34,180 nt of DNA from Acidobacteriota bacterium (GCA_003224855.1 QHZY01000076.1:1-34180), one strand, 5' to 3'. Counted from the stretch's first letter, positions 1 through 8,694 are shown. Notes: generated by a model not told the origin, from the sequence alone. Program-made: numbers and translations.

Positions 1-560
1 CCGGTTCTGAAGGTTCCGTCGCCATTGCCCAACAGAACCGCAACTTCACCCTGGGGAGTCAAAGAGCTGGAGCAGCACCCGGTTACCACCAAATCAGGTT
101 TGCCGTCCTGATTCAAGTCGGCGACCGTCAGCGCCAGCTCCGAAACAAGCCCAGTGCTGTAGCTGTGCGGTGCCTGAAAAGTCCCGTCGCCGTTGCCCAG
201 CCTGACCGTAACAGTGTCGAGAGTTTCGAGCGGAGCCAGCACCAGATCAAGCTTTCCATCTCCATTGAGATCGGCAAGCGCCCCTGCGGGAATAGCGCCG
301 GTAAGGTTTTTCCCCAGGGTAGAGATCACCTGCGGCAGAAAGATCAGTCGGCCAGTAGCGATCGGCGTGTCGCTGAGTGAGGCACTCGCGGACACCAGCG
401 CAGAGTCACCCGCGGATTTCTCTGAAGACACGGTCTTCGTAATCTGTCCCATCGACGCAATAGCAAGCGATCCGATAAGAACTGCTGTGAAAGCTGGAGA
501 AACCAGCGACAGGGTTGGGTTGATCTTTGCGCGAGGCGGACTCAAGCGGGGTTCGGTCAT
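1..560 (-). CDS. VCBS/FG-GAP repeat secreted protein, N-terminal part (runs off the window)
   Basis: Reading the minus strand from the ATG at 560-558 gives an open frame to the window edge (186 codons, no stop). The first ~40 residues carry a basic start and a hydrophobic stretch (SPAFTAVLIGSLAIASMG), a signal peptide or signal anchor. Two FG-GAP/VCBS-type units follow, recognisable by DLNGDGKLDLVLA ... LGNGDGTFQ and DLNQDGKPDLVV ... LGNGDGTFR; the DxNxDGxxD pattern is the usual Ca2+-binding loop of these beta-propeller repeats. A strong ribosome-binding site (GGAAGGAG) lies about 5 nt upstream of the start. Such proteins are exported or surface exposed, and members are common in Acidobacteriota, often with many more repeats. 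The specific ligand or function cannot be read from this fragment. Family call is confident; the full architecture is unknown because the rest lies outside the window. Confidence 0.85.
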   Translation of the reverse strand, partial: MTEPRLSPPRAKINPTLSLVSPAFTAVLIGSLAIASMGQITKTVSSEKSAGDSALVSASASLSDTPIATGRLIFLPQVISTLGKNLTGAIPAGALADLNGDGKLDLVLAPLETLDTVTVRLGNGDGTFQAPHSYSTGLVSELALTVADLNQDGKPDLVVTGCCSSSLTPQGEVAVLLGNGDGTFRT

Positions 561-889
561 GGGGCACTCCTTCCAGGACCTTCACGATATACGACTGACT
601 ACAAGGATGGATCAACGACCATGCACGGCGTGGAGAAATCCTGGTGCCGTCTTGAGGTCGGGCGGATTATACAACGAACTCGCTAACAACTATGTCTGGA
701 AAATAAATTGTCTGCGCAATCCGCCGCATCGATTGATCGGTTTTATTAAGGTTGATGGTAGAACAGGGGGCAGGAGGGTGGTGCTGCTCAACTTCCGCCT
801 TGTCGCAGCGGCTTGAGTTGCGTGCCCGCATCAACCCGGGCGTTTTGTCAGCCTTAAGTCGCGCGGTCAAAGCGAAGCAGAACGCCAGC
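561..889. other. Intergenic region upstream of the VCBS gene
   Basis: This 329-base stretch lies between the end of the 890-1441 gene and the start of the VCBS gene, both on the minus strand. Apart from the candidate -10 element at 666-671 I see no gene, no RNA and no convincing terminator. The reading frames that cross it have no family resemblance and no ribosome-binding sites. Confidence 0.5.
666..671 (-). promoter_or_regulatory. Candidate -10 box for the VCBS-repeat gene
   Basis: The minus strand reads a perfect TATAAT here, about 106 nt upstream of the VCBS start. No good -35 hexamer is seen at the right distance (only weak matches around 688-693), so support rests on the -10 alone. Confidence 0.35.
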
Positions 890-1441
890 CTACATCAGCA
901 GTTCACTGGTTCGGCGCATGATGGGATGCTGCATCTCTTGCAGATCATTCTTGACCATGTTCAAGCCGTAAACGCACTGTTCAAAATTGCTGGCAAGAAC
1001 GGCGAACAGTGGAGCAACCTTAGCGTATTCGAAGAATTCGAACTTGGAAACGATGTAGTAGCTCTCTTTTCCCGCCTTCATCCAATCCACGAAATTTTCC
1101 ACACGATTGCGGCGGAGTCGGAACGCGTTGATGCTTTCCGGGAACATACCGGTAAAAAACAGCGTGTAGTCGCCGATATGCTTGCGTACCTGGCGTTCGC
1201 GATCGAAAGAAGGCGCAGGCCCGAACACCGGATTTGATTCCACAAGCATCTCGCCCACATCCGATAGAGGGCGTCCGGCCTCGCTGCGAATCTTGAACAG
1301 CTGTTCCGCATCGCAGAATTCGGTCAGCAGTTGCGCCACATAGTTGACGACCTGGGGATCACGAATCCCGATCTCTTCCGCGTAATGCCGGCCAACCAGC
1401 TCTATGAACAGCTGCTGCAAAGGATGCGATTCTGAAAGCAT
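890..1441 (-). CDS. Conserved hypothetical protein (183 aa)
   Basis: This is an ATG-started 183-residue soluble protein with no signal peptide and no membrane segment. It is rich in charged and aromatic residues, with several amphipathic helices (for example HPLQQLFIELVGRHYAEEI and YVAQLLTEFCDAEQLFKI) and a central motif around VFGPAPSFDRERQVRKHIGDY. Base use matches its neighbours, and the frame is far more protein-like than the opposite strand, which supports a real gene. I do not recognise a characterised family. The sequence style resembles single-copy proteins conserved across Acidobacteriota genomes, which is an impression from memory rather than a search. It is divergent from the Rid-family gene, with a 223-base gap between the two starts. 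A near-palindrome (ATTGGG-CC-CCCAAT, 1440-1453) overlaps the start codon. Confidence 0.75.
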   Translation of the reverse strand: MLSESHPLQQLFIELVGRHYAEEIGIRDPQVVNYVAQLLTEFCDAEQLFKIRSEAGRPLSDVGEMLVESNPVFGPAPSFDRERQVRKHIGDYTLFFTGMFPESINAFRLRRNRVENFVDWMKAGKESYYIVSKFEFFEYAKVAPLFAVLASNFEQCVYGLNMVKNDLQEMQHPIMRRTSELLM

Positions 1442-1664
1442 TGGGCCCCCAATCCCGCGCCATGAGCGACGAACCGTTTCGCGATACTTACCGCGCTTCA
1501 GTCACCTGCACAAGTAACTTTCGTAAGTCATGCGCAAGCTCTCTCAATCTTAGAAACTGGAAACGAGAAGAAGGTTTCATGGCGCCCGGGTATGTTGGCA
1601 GACCAAGCCGGCGGCTGCTGATTTTCTGCGCGCAGCACTACAATCCTGATCAGGAGGACTGCAG

Positions 1665-2057
1665 ATGGCACGGGAGAACTACTCTAGTGGCGCGCCTTGG
1701 GAACCGGTAGTCGGGTATTCGCGCGCGGTAAAGGTTGGGAACCATATTTACGTGTCGGGATCCACCGGAATAGGGCCGGATGGCAAAGTTACGGCAGCGG
1801 GTGACGCCTACGCTCAAACCGTACAGACCATCCGGAACATTGAATCCGCGCTGATCAAAGCGGGCGCCTCATTGCGGAACGTTGTGCGCACCCGGATGTT
1901 TGTTACCGATATCTCTCGCTGGCAGGAGGTTGGCAGAGCCCATGGAGAATTTTTTTCAGACATACGTCCTGCGACCTCCATGGTGCAGGTTAGCGCGCTC
2001 ATTTCGCCCGAGATGCTGATTGAAATAGAGGCTGACGCCATCCTTGACAACTCTTAA
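1665..2057 (+). CDS. Rid (YjgF/YER057c/UK114) family protein lacking the RidA catalytic Arg
   Basis: The 130-residue length and the pattern from [12 protein letters not shown] through the C-terminal [11 protein letters not shown] are those of the trimeric Rid family. RidA itself hydrolyses reactive enamine/imine intermediates such as 2-aminoacrylate. In RidA the active-site Arg sits in the segment written PARS/PART; here the equivalent segment is RPATSM, so Thr104 occupies that place. By family knowledge this argues against canonical imine deaminase activity and for one of the other Rid subgroups, whose roles are poorly defined. Start choice is secure: AGGAGG lies 7-8 nt upstream of the ATG. 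The gene stands alone on the plus strand, divergent from the 890-1441 gene, and gives no pathway context. Confidence 0.9.
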   Translation: MARENYSSGAPWEPVVGYSRAVKVGNHIYVSGSTGIGPDGKVTAAGDAYAQTVQTIRNIESALIKAGASLRNVVRTRMFVTDISRWQEVGRAHGEFFSDIRPATSMVQVSALISPEMLIEIEADAILDNS

Positions 2058-2172
2058 GCGCCTGAACTGGCGCAACCCCAAATTACTCAGGTAAGTTTCG
2101 GCTTGGCATTTTTGCGCTTACCATACGCAGAGCATTCTTAGCTGCCCCAACCAGCATTCAGAAGGAGGAACG

Positions 2173-2961
2173 ATGGCGACCTCAACAATGACATACGGCG
2201 AGCGTCGATTTCGCGCTTCGTACTTTGAGCGCATCCTGGTGTCCTTATGCGCACTCGGCTTCGTAGTAATCATGTGGGCTGCGCAGGATAGACCAGATCC
2301 CTCAGCTCATCCGAGTTTGGTCTATATCTCGGTTGCACTGATAGGGGCCGCCGTCGCCGCCTGCATCCTGCTGGGAAAGTCGGCCCTGATCATCAACGAC
2401 TCAGGAGTGCGGCGCGAGAGTGCTTTCGGGCAGCAGGAAATGTCCTGGAGCCAGATCGCGGAAACGCGCTATCGCGTGATCCCAATCAATGCGTACGGGC
2501 ATTTTGGGTTGATAGGTGCATTGGTCGCGATGTCGAGCAAGTCACGCCGCGCATCCCTTGTTCTCGAACTGATCAGCCCCGATCGAAAGAAGCTGAAAGT
2601 CACCTCGCGAGTGCAAAACGGCGATGAAGCAATAGGCATTATCCTTGGCCGCATCCTGCCTCCCATGGTGCAGAGCGTGAAAGCGCGCCTGCAGCGCGGA
2701 GAAACCGTCCAGTTTGGAGGGCTTGGGTTAAATGCGACCACTGTGATCTGGAAGGAAAGCTCTATCCCGGTATCCGAGATCACCAAAGCCGAACTGGTGC
2801 GCACCAATCTGCAGATCAAGCGCGCTGGAAAATGGCTCAGCGCGGTCAATGTGCGCTCCGATAAAATTCCGGATGTGCTGGTCTTCTTGGAAGCGCTAGA
2901 ATCAATTGCACCTCAAGTGAAGCCGGGCGGAATTGACCCCTTGGCGCGCGTCCGGATGTAG
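2173..2961 (+). CDS. Membrane protein with PH-like C-terminal part, function unknown (262 aa)
   Basis: An ATG preceded by GAAGGAGGA gives a 262-residue protein. Two hydrophobic helices lie near the N-terminus (about residues 21-36 and 49-68). Next come a beta-rich segment with the pattern SALIINDSGVRRES...MSWSQIAETRY, a short hydrophobic stretch (about 115-123), and a second beta-rich half ending near residue 255. The ligand-sheet style 'strand, W/I-xx-I, strand' is what bacterial PH-like domains look like, so a membrane-anchored PH-like protein is a reasonable guess, not a demonstrated homology. The next gene, rimP, has its own promoter just beyond the stop codon, so this gene is probably transcribed separately. 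I see no truncation or frame damage. Confidence 0.75.
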   Translation: MATSTMTYGERRFRASYFERILVSLCALGFVVIMWAAQDRPDPSAHPSLVYISVALIGAAVAACILLGKSALIINDSGVRRESAFGQQEMSWSQIAETRYRVIPINAYGHFGLIGALVAMSSKSRRASLVLELISPDRKKLKVTSRVQNGDEAIGIILGRILPPMVQSVKARLQRGETVQFGGLGLNATTVIWKESSIPVSEITKAELVRTNLQIKRAGKWLSAVNVRSDKIPDVLVFLEALESIAPQVKPGGIDPLARVRM

Positions 2962-2971
2962 CCCCCGGTAT

Positions 2972-3000
2972 TTGTTTTTTCCCTAACCCCAGCGTATAGT
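2972..3000 (+). promoter_or_regulatory. Promoter of the rimP-nusA-infB operon
   Basis: TTGTTT (2972-2977) and TATAGT (2995-3000) are separated by exactly 17 bases, a good sigma-70-type match. It lies just after the stop of the upstream gene. Predicted transcription start is near 3007, leaving a leader of about 115 nt before rimP that contains the hairpin at 3048-3069. Confidence 0.6.
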
Positions 3001-3047
3001 TGGAAGTGGAAACTGTTGTGTAGTACCGGCATTTGGCGAAACACACC

Positions 3048-3069
3048 AGTGGGCGAAAGCCCACTTTTT
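3048..3069 (+). terminator. Intrinsic terminator-like hairpin in the rimP leader (candidate attenuator)
   Basis: A perfect 7-bp stem AGTGGGC/GCCCACT closed by a GAAA tetraloop (3048-3065) is followed at once by a run of T (3065-3069). It lies between the promoter at 2972-3000 and rimP, so it would act on transcripts that start at that promoter. It may also stop read-through from the 2173-2961 gene. An upstream pairing (TGTGT near 3016-3020 with ACACA near 3041-3045) could form part of an alternative fold. Leader attenuators before rimP-nusA have been proposed in other bacteria, which fits. Confidence 0.75.
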
Positions 3070-3120
3070 ATTGCCACTGAGGTTTCGCTCAATCAGGTCG
3101 CCGCAAGTTATTGAGGAACA

Positions 3121-3612
3121 ATGGCCTTTGATCTGGAACGGGTACGCTCGATCGTGGAGCGTGTGGCCTCCTCCAGCGGGCTTGAAGTGCTGGAAACGGA
3201 ACTGCGCGGGGGCGGGAAATCGCGCATGCTGCGCATCGTGATTGACAAGCCGGCAGGCGTCACTCACGAGGATTGCGCCAACGTGAGCCGCGAAGTGGGA
3301 ACTATCCTCGAGGTTGAGGATGCAATGCCGGGCGGATCATATTTGCTGGAAGTCTCCTCGCCCGGGTTGGACAGAAAATTGGTTAGGCCGGCGGATTACG
3401 AGCGCTTCATCGGAAGTCTGGTGAAACTTACCACCCGCGAACCGGTGAATGGGAATCAGCATTTTGAAGGCAGGTTGCAATCGTTCCAGGATGGATGGCT
3501 GACGCTTGATCTGAATCTGGGCAAAAAAAAGAAGAAGAATGCGCCCGAGCTTCCGGAGCTGAAGTTGCAGTTCGGCAACGTGGAAAAAGCCAATCTGGTG
3601 CCTGAGATTTGA
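3121..3612 (+). CDS. rimP: Ribosome maturation factor RimP
   Basis: RimP assists assembly of the 30S subunit. The 163-residue length is normal. The N-terminal half carries the conserved EVLETELRGGG and LRIVIDKPAGVTHEDCANVSRE segments, then VEDAMPGGSYLLEVSSPGLDRKL, the family signature. The C-terminal Sm-like half contains a lysine run (GKKKKKN) that replaces a more compact loop of some homologues. The ATG is preceded by GAGG at a spacing of 4-5 nt. It is the first gene of the cluster and is followed 9 nt later by nusA, as in most bacteria. Confidence 0.95.
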   Translation: MAFDLERVRSIVERVASSSGLEVLETELRGGGKSRMLRIVIDKPAGVTHEDCANVSREVGTILEVEDAMPGGSYLLEVSSPGLDRKLVRPADYERFIGSLVKLTTREPVNGNQHFEGRLQSFQDGWLTLDLNLGKKKKKNAPELPELKLQFGNVEKANLVPEI

Positions 3613-3621
3613 GATTTTTAT

Positions 3622-5145
3622 ATGGCGAGTGAGCTTTATAACATCATTGACGCGGTGAGCCGCGAAAAGGGAATCGATCCGCAGATCGTGGTCAGTGCGG
3701 TGGAAGACGCCATTGTTGTCGCCACCCGCAAATATTACAAGACGCAGGAGAACCTTCGGGCTGAGCTTGACAAGGAAACAGGGAAGATCAGTGCCTTCGC
3801 CGTTAAGTCTGTGGTCGAAAGCCCAGAGCAGGTGGAAGATCCGCAGCTGCAGGTGACGGTTGAGGACGCGCGCAAGATGGATCCCAACGTTGAGGTGGGC
3901 GGAGAGCTGCGCATTCCCAAAGTCACGGAAGGAATTCTGGGGCGGATCGCGGCCCAACTTGCCAAACAAGTGATTTTTCAAAAAGTTCGGGAAGCCGAGC
4001 GCGACACGGTTTACAACGAGTACATCGGCCGTGTGGGTGAGATCGTAAATGCCAGCGTGAAGCGCATCGAGGGTCCGGACGTGATCTTCGATATCGGCAA
4101 GGCGGAGGCCCGCATGCCGCGCAAGGAATCGTCGCGCTTGGAATCGTTCGCGATGAACGAGCGGGTACGCGTGATCATCGCCCGGGTGGAAAAGGCCGCG
4201 AAGGGACCAGCCGTAGTTGTATCCCGGGCTGCGCCAGACCTGGTCCAGCATTTGTTCCAGACTGAAGTGCCTGAAATCTATGACGGCACGGTGGTGATTC
4301 GCGCCATCGCGCGTGAGGCCGGCGAGCGCACCAAAATTGCGGTCATGTCGAAAGACAAAGATGTTGACGCGGTGGGCGCGTGCGTAGGCATGAAGGGAAT
4401 GCGGGTGCAGTCGATCATTCGCGAATTACGTGGAGAAAAGATCGACATCATCGAATATCACGAAGACGCTGTGACCTTCGCTGAAAAGGCTCTACAGCCG
4501 GCCAAGGTGAGCCGGGTCACTGTGCTCGATTCGGCCGACAAGCACCTGGAAGTAGTGGTGGATGACAGCCAGCTTTCCCTCGCCATCGGGAAAAAGGGGC
4601 AGAACGTCCGGCTGGCCGCAAAGCTGCTTGGCTGGAAGATCGACATCAAGAGTGAAGAAGAGAAGCGCCAGGAAGTCGAGCAGCAGATGTCGGCGCTGGT
4701 CGGTTCCACTGCAACGCCGCTTGAAAGTGTCACCGGGCTGGGCGAAGGCCTGATTGAGAAGCTGATCGCTGCCGGCGTTACAACTGTGGAAGCCCTGGCG
4801 GATATGACACCGGAACAACTGGAAGCGATTGAAGGAATCGGCCCGAAGACGGTGGAAAAAATCAGCCTGGCAGTCAATAATTACTTTTCAGCCCTTGAAG
4901 GCGGTGAGGCAGCGGCTGCCGCCGAGGAACCACCGGCTGAGAGCACACCTGAGGGCGGCATTTCTGCCGAGCCCGAGGCCAACGTTGCGGCCGGGCAGGG
5001 TGAAGGCGAAGTTTTAACGGTTGAAGCTGAACCAGCCGCACAAGAATCTGCTGAAGCTGTAACCAGTGAAGCGGAGACAATCGCAGAAGATGAGAGTCCG
5101 TCTGAAGCAGACACAGAGAAGACCGGTTCTGAGCAGAGTGAGTAA
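3622..5145 (+). CDS. nusA: Transcription termination/antitermination factor NusA
   Basis: NusA binds RNA polymerase and nascent RNA and modulates pausing, termination and antitermination. The 507-residue protein shows the N-terminal polymerase-binding domain (residues ~1-125, starting MASELYNIIDAVSREKGID), an S1 domain (~135-200), and two KH domains with VGACVGMKGMRVQSI (~255) and SLAIGKKGQNVRLAAKLLGW (~315-335). Helix-hairpin-helix repeats follow (LEAIEGIGPKTVEKI, ~395-410). The last ~90 residues are a Glu/Ala-rich acidic tail of low complexity, longer than in many relatives and probably disordered. It sits between rimP and infB, presumably in one operon. If the rimP leader hairpin works as a terminator, NusA could influence its own expression, which is inference. 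Confidence 0.95.
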   Translation: MASELYNIIDAVSREKGIDPQIVVSAVEDAIVVATRKYYKTQENLRAELDKETGKISAFAVKSVVESPEQVEDPQLQVTVEDARKMDPNVEVGGELRIPKVTEGILGRIAAQLAKQVIFQKVREAERDTVYNEYIGRVGEIVNASVKRIEGPDVIFDIGKAEARMPRKESSRLESFAMNERVRVIIARVEKAAKGPAVVVSRAAPDLVQHLFQTEVPEIYDGTVVIRAIAREAGERTKIAVMSKDKDVDAVGACVGMKGMRVQSIIRELRGEKIDIIEYHEDAVTFAEKALQPAKVSRVTVLDSADKHLEVVVDDSQLSLAIGKKGQNVRLAAKLLGWKIDIKSEEEKRQEVEQQMSALVGSTATPLESVTGLGEGLIEKLIAAGVTTVEALADMTPEQLEAIEGIGPKTVEKISLAVNNYFSALEGGEAAAAAEEPPAESTPEGGISAEPEANVAAGQGEGEVLTVEAEPAAQESAEAVTSEAETIAEDESPSEADTEKTGSEQSE

Positions 5146-5235
5146 GTCAGGCGATGTATAAGCTTGTAACAGCAACTGACACCGTGAGGTTGATATGAAG
5201 ACTTAGCGGGGCAGGTGGAGGCACCAGAAGCACGG

Positions 5236-7359
5236 ATGAGCAAAATTCGAATTAACGATCTCGCCAGAGAATTGGAAGTTAAAAGCAAGGCAATACTCGA
5301 TGTATTGTCCGAAGTTGGCGTTACTGAGAAGAAAACCCATTCCAGTTCCCTTGAGGATTTCGAAGCCGAAAAAGTGCGCGCGCATTTTCATGCCAGCCAG
5401 CCCGCCTCAGCTGCTGCGCAACGCCAGTCTCGCTCCGAGCCGGGAGAGATCAAGACAAAGATCGATCTCTCGCACATTTCCAAACCCGGCGATGTCCTGA
5501 AGGCGATCATCAATAAGCAGCAGCCAGCTGCACCTGCAGCTCCACCTCCTCCCACACCGCCCGTGGTGACGGCAGCACCCACGCCGAGGCCGGGATCGGT
5601 GAAGCCAGCCGCTCCGGTTACGCCATCACCGGCCGTAACTGCGAAGCCGGTTGCGCCCGCTGCTCCGACAGTCGCGCCTCCAGCAGCTCCTCGCCTGATC
5701 GTTCCCAATACCGGGCCGCGGCCCAGCTTTAGTGTGCCGCCGCCACCGGCTCCGCCAACACCGGCTGCGCCCGTACGTCCGGCAGCAACTCAGCCTGCAG
5801 CTCCGGTCGCTTCGGCTTCGCCGGTCGTTCCACCTCGACCCGCGACTCCGCAGCCGCAGATGCCGATTGCGCCGCGTCCCAATGTGCCGGCTCAACCGCA
5901 CACCCCAGCACCTCGGGTGATCGTTCCACAAACCGGCCCTCGTCCGGTATACAAGGCGCCGGTGCAACCGCAAGCCTCGTCAGGATCGGCGGCGCGCCCA
6001 ATGCCTGGCCGTCCGGTGCCAGGACAGCCAATATTTCAACGTCCGCGGCCCAGCACGCCTTCTTCACGTCCGCCTCTTCGTCCGGGAGAAAGACGCCCGA
6101 TGCATCCCACGCGGCAGACGCCCGGTGGGCCTCGACCGCTCGGTGTAGGGCCATCGCTACCTCCACCCGGTCCCACACGCCCGGGTAGCCGCCCGGGAGG
6201 GCCGTCACGTCGTCCCGGCCAACGTTACATTCCGCGCGGCATAAAAGAAGGCCCGATGAAGGGCTATGTTCCGCCGCCACGACTGACGGTCTCCAACGAG
6301 CCGTTGCCGATAACGCGGAACATCACGATTACAGAAGGCATCAGCGTTAAAGATCTGGCGGAAAAACTGGACATCCGCGCTAAGGATTTAATCGCGCGCC
6401 TGCTGGGGCGCGGCGTGTTTGCAACTATCAACCAGACGCTTGATGCTGAACTTGCCACTGACATGGCGCGATTTTTCGGCGCTGATACCAATGTCATATC
6501 CTTCGAAGAACAAGCCCAGAAGGAAATCGCCGAATCCAGTGCGGGCGAAGACGGGGCCGCGGTTGAGGGCATTGCGCGTCCTCCGGTGGTAACCATCATG
6601 GGCCACGTCGATCACGGCAAGACAACACTGCTTGACTCGATTCGCCTGACCAACGTAGCCGGGGGCGAGGCTGGAGGTATCACTCAGCATATTGGCGCCT
6701 ATAAAGTGTCGATTCAAGACAAGGAGTCGCCGGCGTTCGGCCGTAAAATTGTTTTCCTGGATACCCCCGGTCACGAAGCGTTTACCCGCATGCGTGCCCG
6801 TGGCGCCAAGGCAACGGACATTGTTGTGCTGGTGGTGGCAGCCGATGACGGAGTAATGCCGCAAACGCTTGAGGCTATCGATCACGCGCACGCCGCCGAA
6901 GTTCCGATCATTGTTGCGGTCAACAAGATCGACAAACCAGATGCGCTGCCTGATCGCGTGAAGAAGCAACTGGCGGATCGCGGACTGATGCCGGAAGACT
7001 GGGGAGGCACCACAGTTTTCGTGGACGTTTCCGCAAAGCAGAAAACCAATCTCAACCTGCTGTTGGAAATGGTCTGCCTGGTGGCAGATCTGCAGGAACT
7101 GAGGGCTACTCCCGATCGCCCCGCGACCGGCGTTGTGCTGGAAGCCAAACTCGACAGAGGACGCGGTCCGGTCGCGACCGTCCTGGTACAGAACGGAACT
7201 CTGCGGGCCGGTGACAACTTTGTTGTAGGTAACGTTTACGGCAGATCAAGAGTGCGGGAACGAAAGAGCTTAACATCATTCTCAAGGGCGACGTGCAGGG
7301 CTCAGTCGAGGTCATCAGCGATCTGTTGCCCAAGCTCTCAAACGATCGCGTCCGCCTGA
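5236..7359 (+). CDS. infB: Translation initiation factor IF-2, N-terminal part (reading frame broken at about 7242)
   Basis: IF-2 is the GTPase that places initiator tRNA on the 30S subunit. From ATG 5236 ([15 protein letters not shown]) the protein has an IF2N domain (~1-50), a long Pro/Ala/Arg-rich linker (~65-345), a second IF2N-like segment (~360-410) and the G domain with G1 [13 protein letters not shown] (~453), DTPGHEAF and VNKID. A GTG at 5215 is an alternative start. Domain II begins normally, but after NVYGR (Gly669) the text jumps to what should be the end of a later linker ([11 protein letters not shown]), which is now in another frame. The frame given here therefore runs on in nonsense to a stop at 7359. 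About 72 residues present in other IF-2 proteins are missing. See the C-terminal entry and the findings. Confidence 0.9.
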   Translation: MSKIRINDLARELEVKSKAILDVLSEVGVTEKKTHSSSLEDFEAEKVRAHFHASQPASAAAQRQSRSEPGEIKTKIDLSHISKPGDVLKAIINKQQPAAPAAPPPPTPPVVTAAPTPRPGSVKPAAPVTPSPAVTAKPVAPAAPTVAPPAAPRLIVPNTGPRPSFSVPPPPAPPTPAAPVRPAATQPAAPVASASPVVPPRPATPQPQMPIAPRPNVPAQPHTPAPRVIVPQTGPRPVYKAPVQPQASSGSAARPMPGRPVPGQPIFQRPRPSTPSSRPPLRPGERRPMHPTRQTPGGPRPLGVGPSLPPPGPTRPGSRPGGPSRRPGQRYIPRGIKEGPMKGYVPPPRLTVSNEPLPITRNITITEGISVKDLAEKLDIRAKDLIARLLGRGVFATINQTLDAELATDMARFFGADTNVISFEEQAQKEIAESSAGEDGAAVEGIARPPVVTIMGHVDHGKTTLLDSIRLTNVAGGEAGGITQHIGAYKVSIQDKESPAFGRKIVFLDTPGHEAFTRMRARGAKATDIVVLVVAADDGVMPQTLEAIDHAHAAEVPIIVAVNKIDKPDALPDRVKKQLADRGLMPEDWGGTTVFVDVSAKQKTNLNLLLEMVCLVADLQELRATPDRPATGVVLEAKLDRGRGPVATVLVQNGTLRAGDNFVVGNVYGRSRVRERKSLTSFSRATCRAQSRSSAICCPSSQTIASA

Positions 7360-7880
7360 AACTGTTGCGTTCCGGAGTGGGTGCGATTAACGAAGGCGAC
7401 GTGCTGCTGGCTACGGCGTCGAATGCCATCATCATCGGGTTCAACGTCCGGCCTGAGCGTAAAGCCCAGGAGTTGGCGGAACAGGAAAAAGTTGATATCC
7501 GCCTGCACTCGATCATTTACGAACTGCAGGATGAGATCAAGCGTGCCATGAGCGGCCTGTTGGAGCCGACGTTTAAAGAGACCCATCAAGGCCGCGCTCA
7601 AGTGCTCGATACCTTCCGTATTCCGAAGGTTGGAACGGTTGCCGGGTGCCGCGTGCTGGACGGCATTATCAAGCGCGACTCGGAAGTTCGGCTGCTACGT
7701 GACAGCGTGGTGGTCTTCAAAGGCAAAGTTGGATCGCTGCGCCGCTTCAAGGAAGATGCCTCCGAGGTCCGCAATGGCATGGAATGCGGTATCTCCATTG
7801 CCAATTACGGTGACGTCAAAGTCGGTGACGTGATCGAAGCTTTTGTCACCGAACAGGTGGCGGCGGAAGTCATCGCGTAA
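7242..7880 (+). CDS. infB: Translation initiation factor IF-2, C-terminal part (domains III-IV)
   Basis: In the frame starting at 7242 the translation is [20 protein letters not shown] followed by the rest of IF-2 domains III and IV, ending at TAA 7880. Recognisable segments are [24 protein letters not shown], the [13 protein letters not shown] core of the fMet-tRNA-binding C2 domain and [12 protein letters not shown]. There is no initiation site of its own: the first in-frame ATG/GTG candidate (7293 region, MQGSVEV) lies inside a conserved domain and has no ribosome-binding site. This is the displaced remainder of infB, not a separate gene. The sequence is undecayed on both sides of the join, which argues for a very recent deletion or an assembly error rather than an old pseudogene. 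Confidence 0.88.
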   Translation, partial: QIKSAGTKELNIILKGDVQGSVEVISDLLPKLSNDRVRLKLLRSGVGAINEGDVLLATASNAIIIGFNVRPERKAQELAEQEKVDIRLHSIIYELQDEIKRAMSGLLEPTFKETHQGRAQVLDTFRIPKVGTVAGCRVLDGIIKRDSEVRLLRDSVVVFKGKVGSLRRFKEDASEVRNGMECGISIANYGDVKVGDVIEAFVTEQVAAEVIA

Positions 7881-7904
7881 TGTGTTAGAGGCTTTTCCCA
7901 ATCG

Positions 7905-8195
7905 ATGCCGGTTGCGCTGCTCACACTCGAACTCACCATCGAGCACGCGCAGTCGCTCAAAGACAAGCGCCAGGTGGTGCGCAGTCTAAAAGACCGGCTG
8001 CGCGCAAAATTCAATGTAGCGGTTGCGGAACTTGATCCGAGCAATCTGTGGAACCGCGCGACCATCGGGGTTGCCAGCGTCTCTGATTCGCGTGATTACC
8101 TGGATGGCCTGATGAAAAACGTTGAACGGCATGCTGCACGCGTCGCCAACAACGCCGGCGCTGATCTCACCGACAGCTTTTTCGAACTGATTTAA
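7905..8195 (+). CDS. YlxP-like DUF503 family protein
   Basis: This 96-residue protein starts MPVALLTLELTIEHAQSLKD and continues with KRQVVRSLKDRLRAKFNVAVAE, the hallmark of DUF503 (YlxP) proteins. The fold is small alpha/beta, and the position between infB and rbfA is typical of many bacteria. The biochemical role is not established; the context implies a part in ribosome maturation or translation. The start lies 24 nt after infB, with only a weak purine-rich site upstream, and the length is that of the family. Confidence 0.85.
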   Translation: MPVALLTLELTIEHAQSLKDKRQVVRSLKDRLRAKFNVAVAELDPSNLWNRATIGVASVSDSRDYLDGLMKNVERHAARVANNAGADLTDSFFELI

Positions 8196-8295
8196 ACAAG
8201 TTTATATCTACAGGCAATTGAGCAACTTGGCCGCGTTGATGGAGTTTCCTGCCTTCGTTGTGGCCGCTCCACGAGATCGAAGCGGCTGATTCTGG

Positions 8296-8301
8296 TATGC
8301 T
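8296..8301 (+). promoter_or_regulatory. Possible extended -10 promoter before rbfA
   Basis: TGGTATGCT (8293-8301) has the TGn extension plus a -10-like hexamer, in the 133-base gap before rbfA. No -35 is evident. It would allow rbfA-nrnA to be expressed separately from infB. Confidence 0.3.
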
Positions 8302-8328
8302 CATCGGTTTTCGGGCCCGAGGTGTGCG

Positions 8329-8694
8329 ATGGAACGACGAGGACAGAAGTATCATCGGGAGCGCCTGGGTGAAGCGTTGCGCGAGGAAATTGAGACCCTG
8401 GTAGAAGGCGAACTGTCTGATCCGCGGATCGGGCTGGTTCACGTCACCGCGGTTGAGCTGGCGCCGGACGGACGCTCCGCACGGGTGGCGGTGGCGGTGG
8501 ATGGCGACGATCGCGAAGCAGAGCGCTCAATCAAGGGCTTGACTGCAGCGGTTGGTTATCTGCGCCGGGAGGTAGCCGAGAGGTTGCAGTTGCGTCGCGC
8601 GCCGGAACTTTTTTTCTGGCTCGACCGGGCGGAGGAAACCCAGGCCCGGGTCGAAGAACTGTTGAAACGAAGCAGCCGAAAAAAGAAACATTAG
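8329..8694 (+). CDS. rbfA: 30S ribosome-binding factor RbfA
   Basis: RbfA is a KH-like protein needed for late 16S rRNA processing and for growth in the cold. The 121-residue length and the segments RLGEALREEIETLVEGELSD, PRIGLVHVTAVELAPDGRSA and LRREVAERLQLRRAPELFFW match the family, with the Lys/Arg-rich C-terminal tail usual for RNA binders. GAGG lies about 7 nt before the ATG. It belongs to the rimP-nusA-infB-ylxP cluster and is followed 17 nt later by nrnA. Confidence 0.95.
   Translation: MERRGQKYHRERLGEALREEIETLVEGELSDPRIGLVHVTAVELAPDGRSARVAVAVDGDDREAERSIKGLTAAVGYLRREVAERLQLRRAPELFFWLDRAEETQARVEELLKRSSRKKKH

Noticed and set aside
193-816. Plus-strand frame overlapping the start of the VCBS gene
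   Set aside because: The minus strand encodes clear VCBS repeats with a strong ribosome-binding site; the plus frame has no recognisable content.
3337-4251. Long minus-strand frame (304 codons) opposite rimP and nusA
   Set aside because: It is antisense to two confidently identified genes, is rich in His/Arg/Leu as shadow frames of GC-rich genes are, and matches no family.
5425-6240. Low-complexity Pro/Ala-coding stretch in infB that looks like a repeat array
   Set aside because: This is the usual disordered N-terminal linker of IF-2 in high-GC bacteria, not a tandem repeat element.
7242-7359. Programmed ribosomal frameshift joining the two infB frames
   Set aside because: A simple shift would not explain why about 72 conserved residues are absent, and there is no slippery heptamer at the join.
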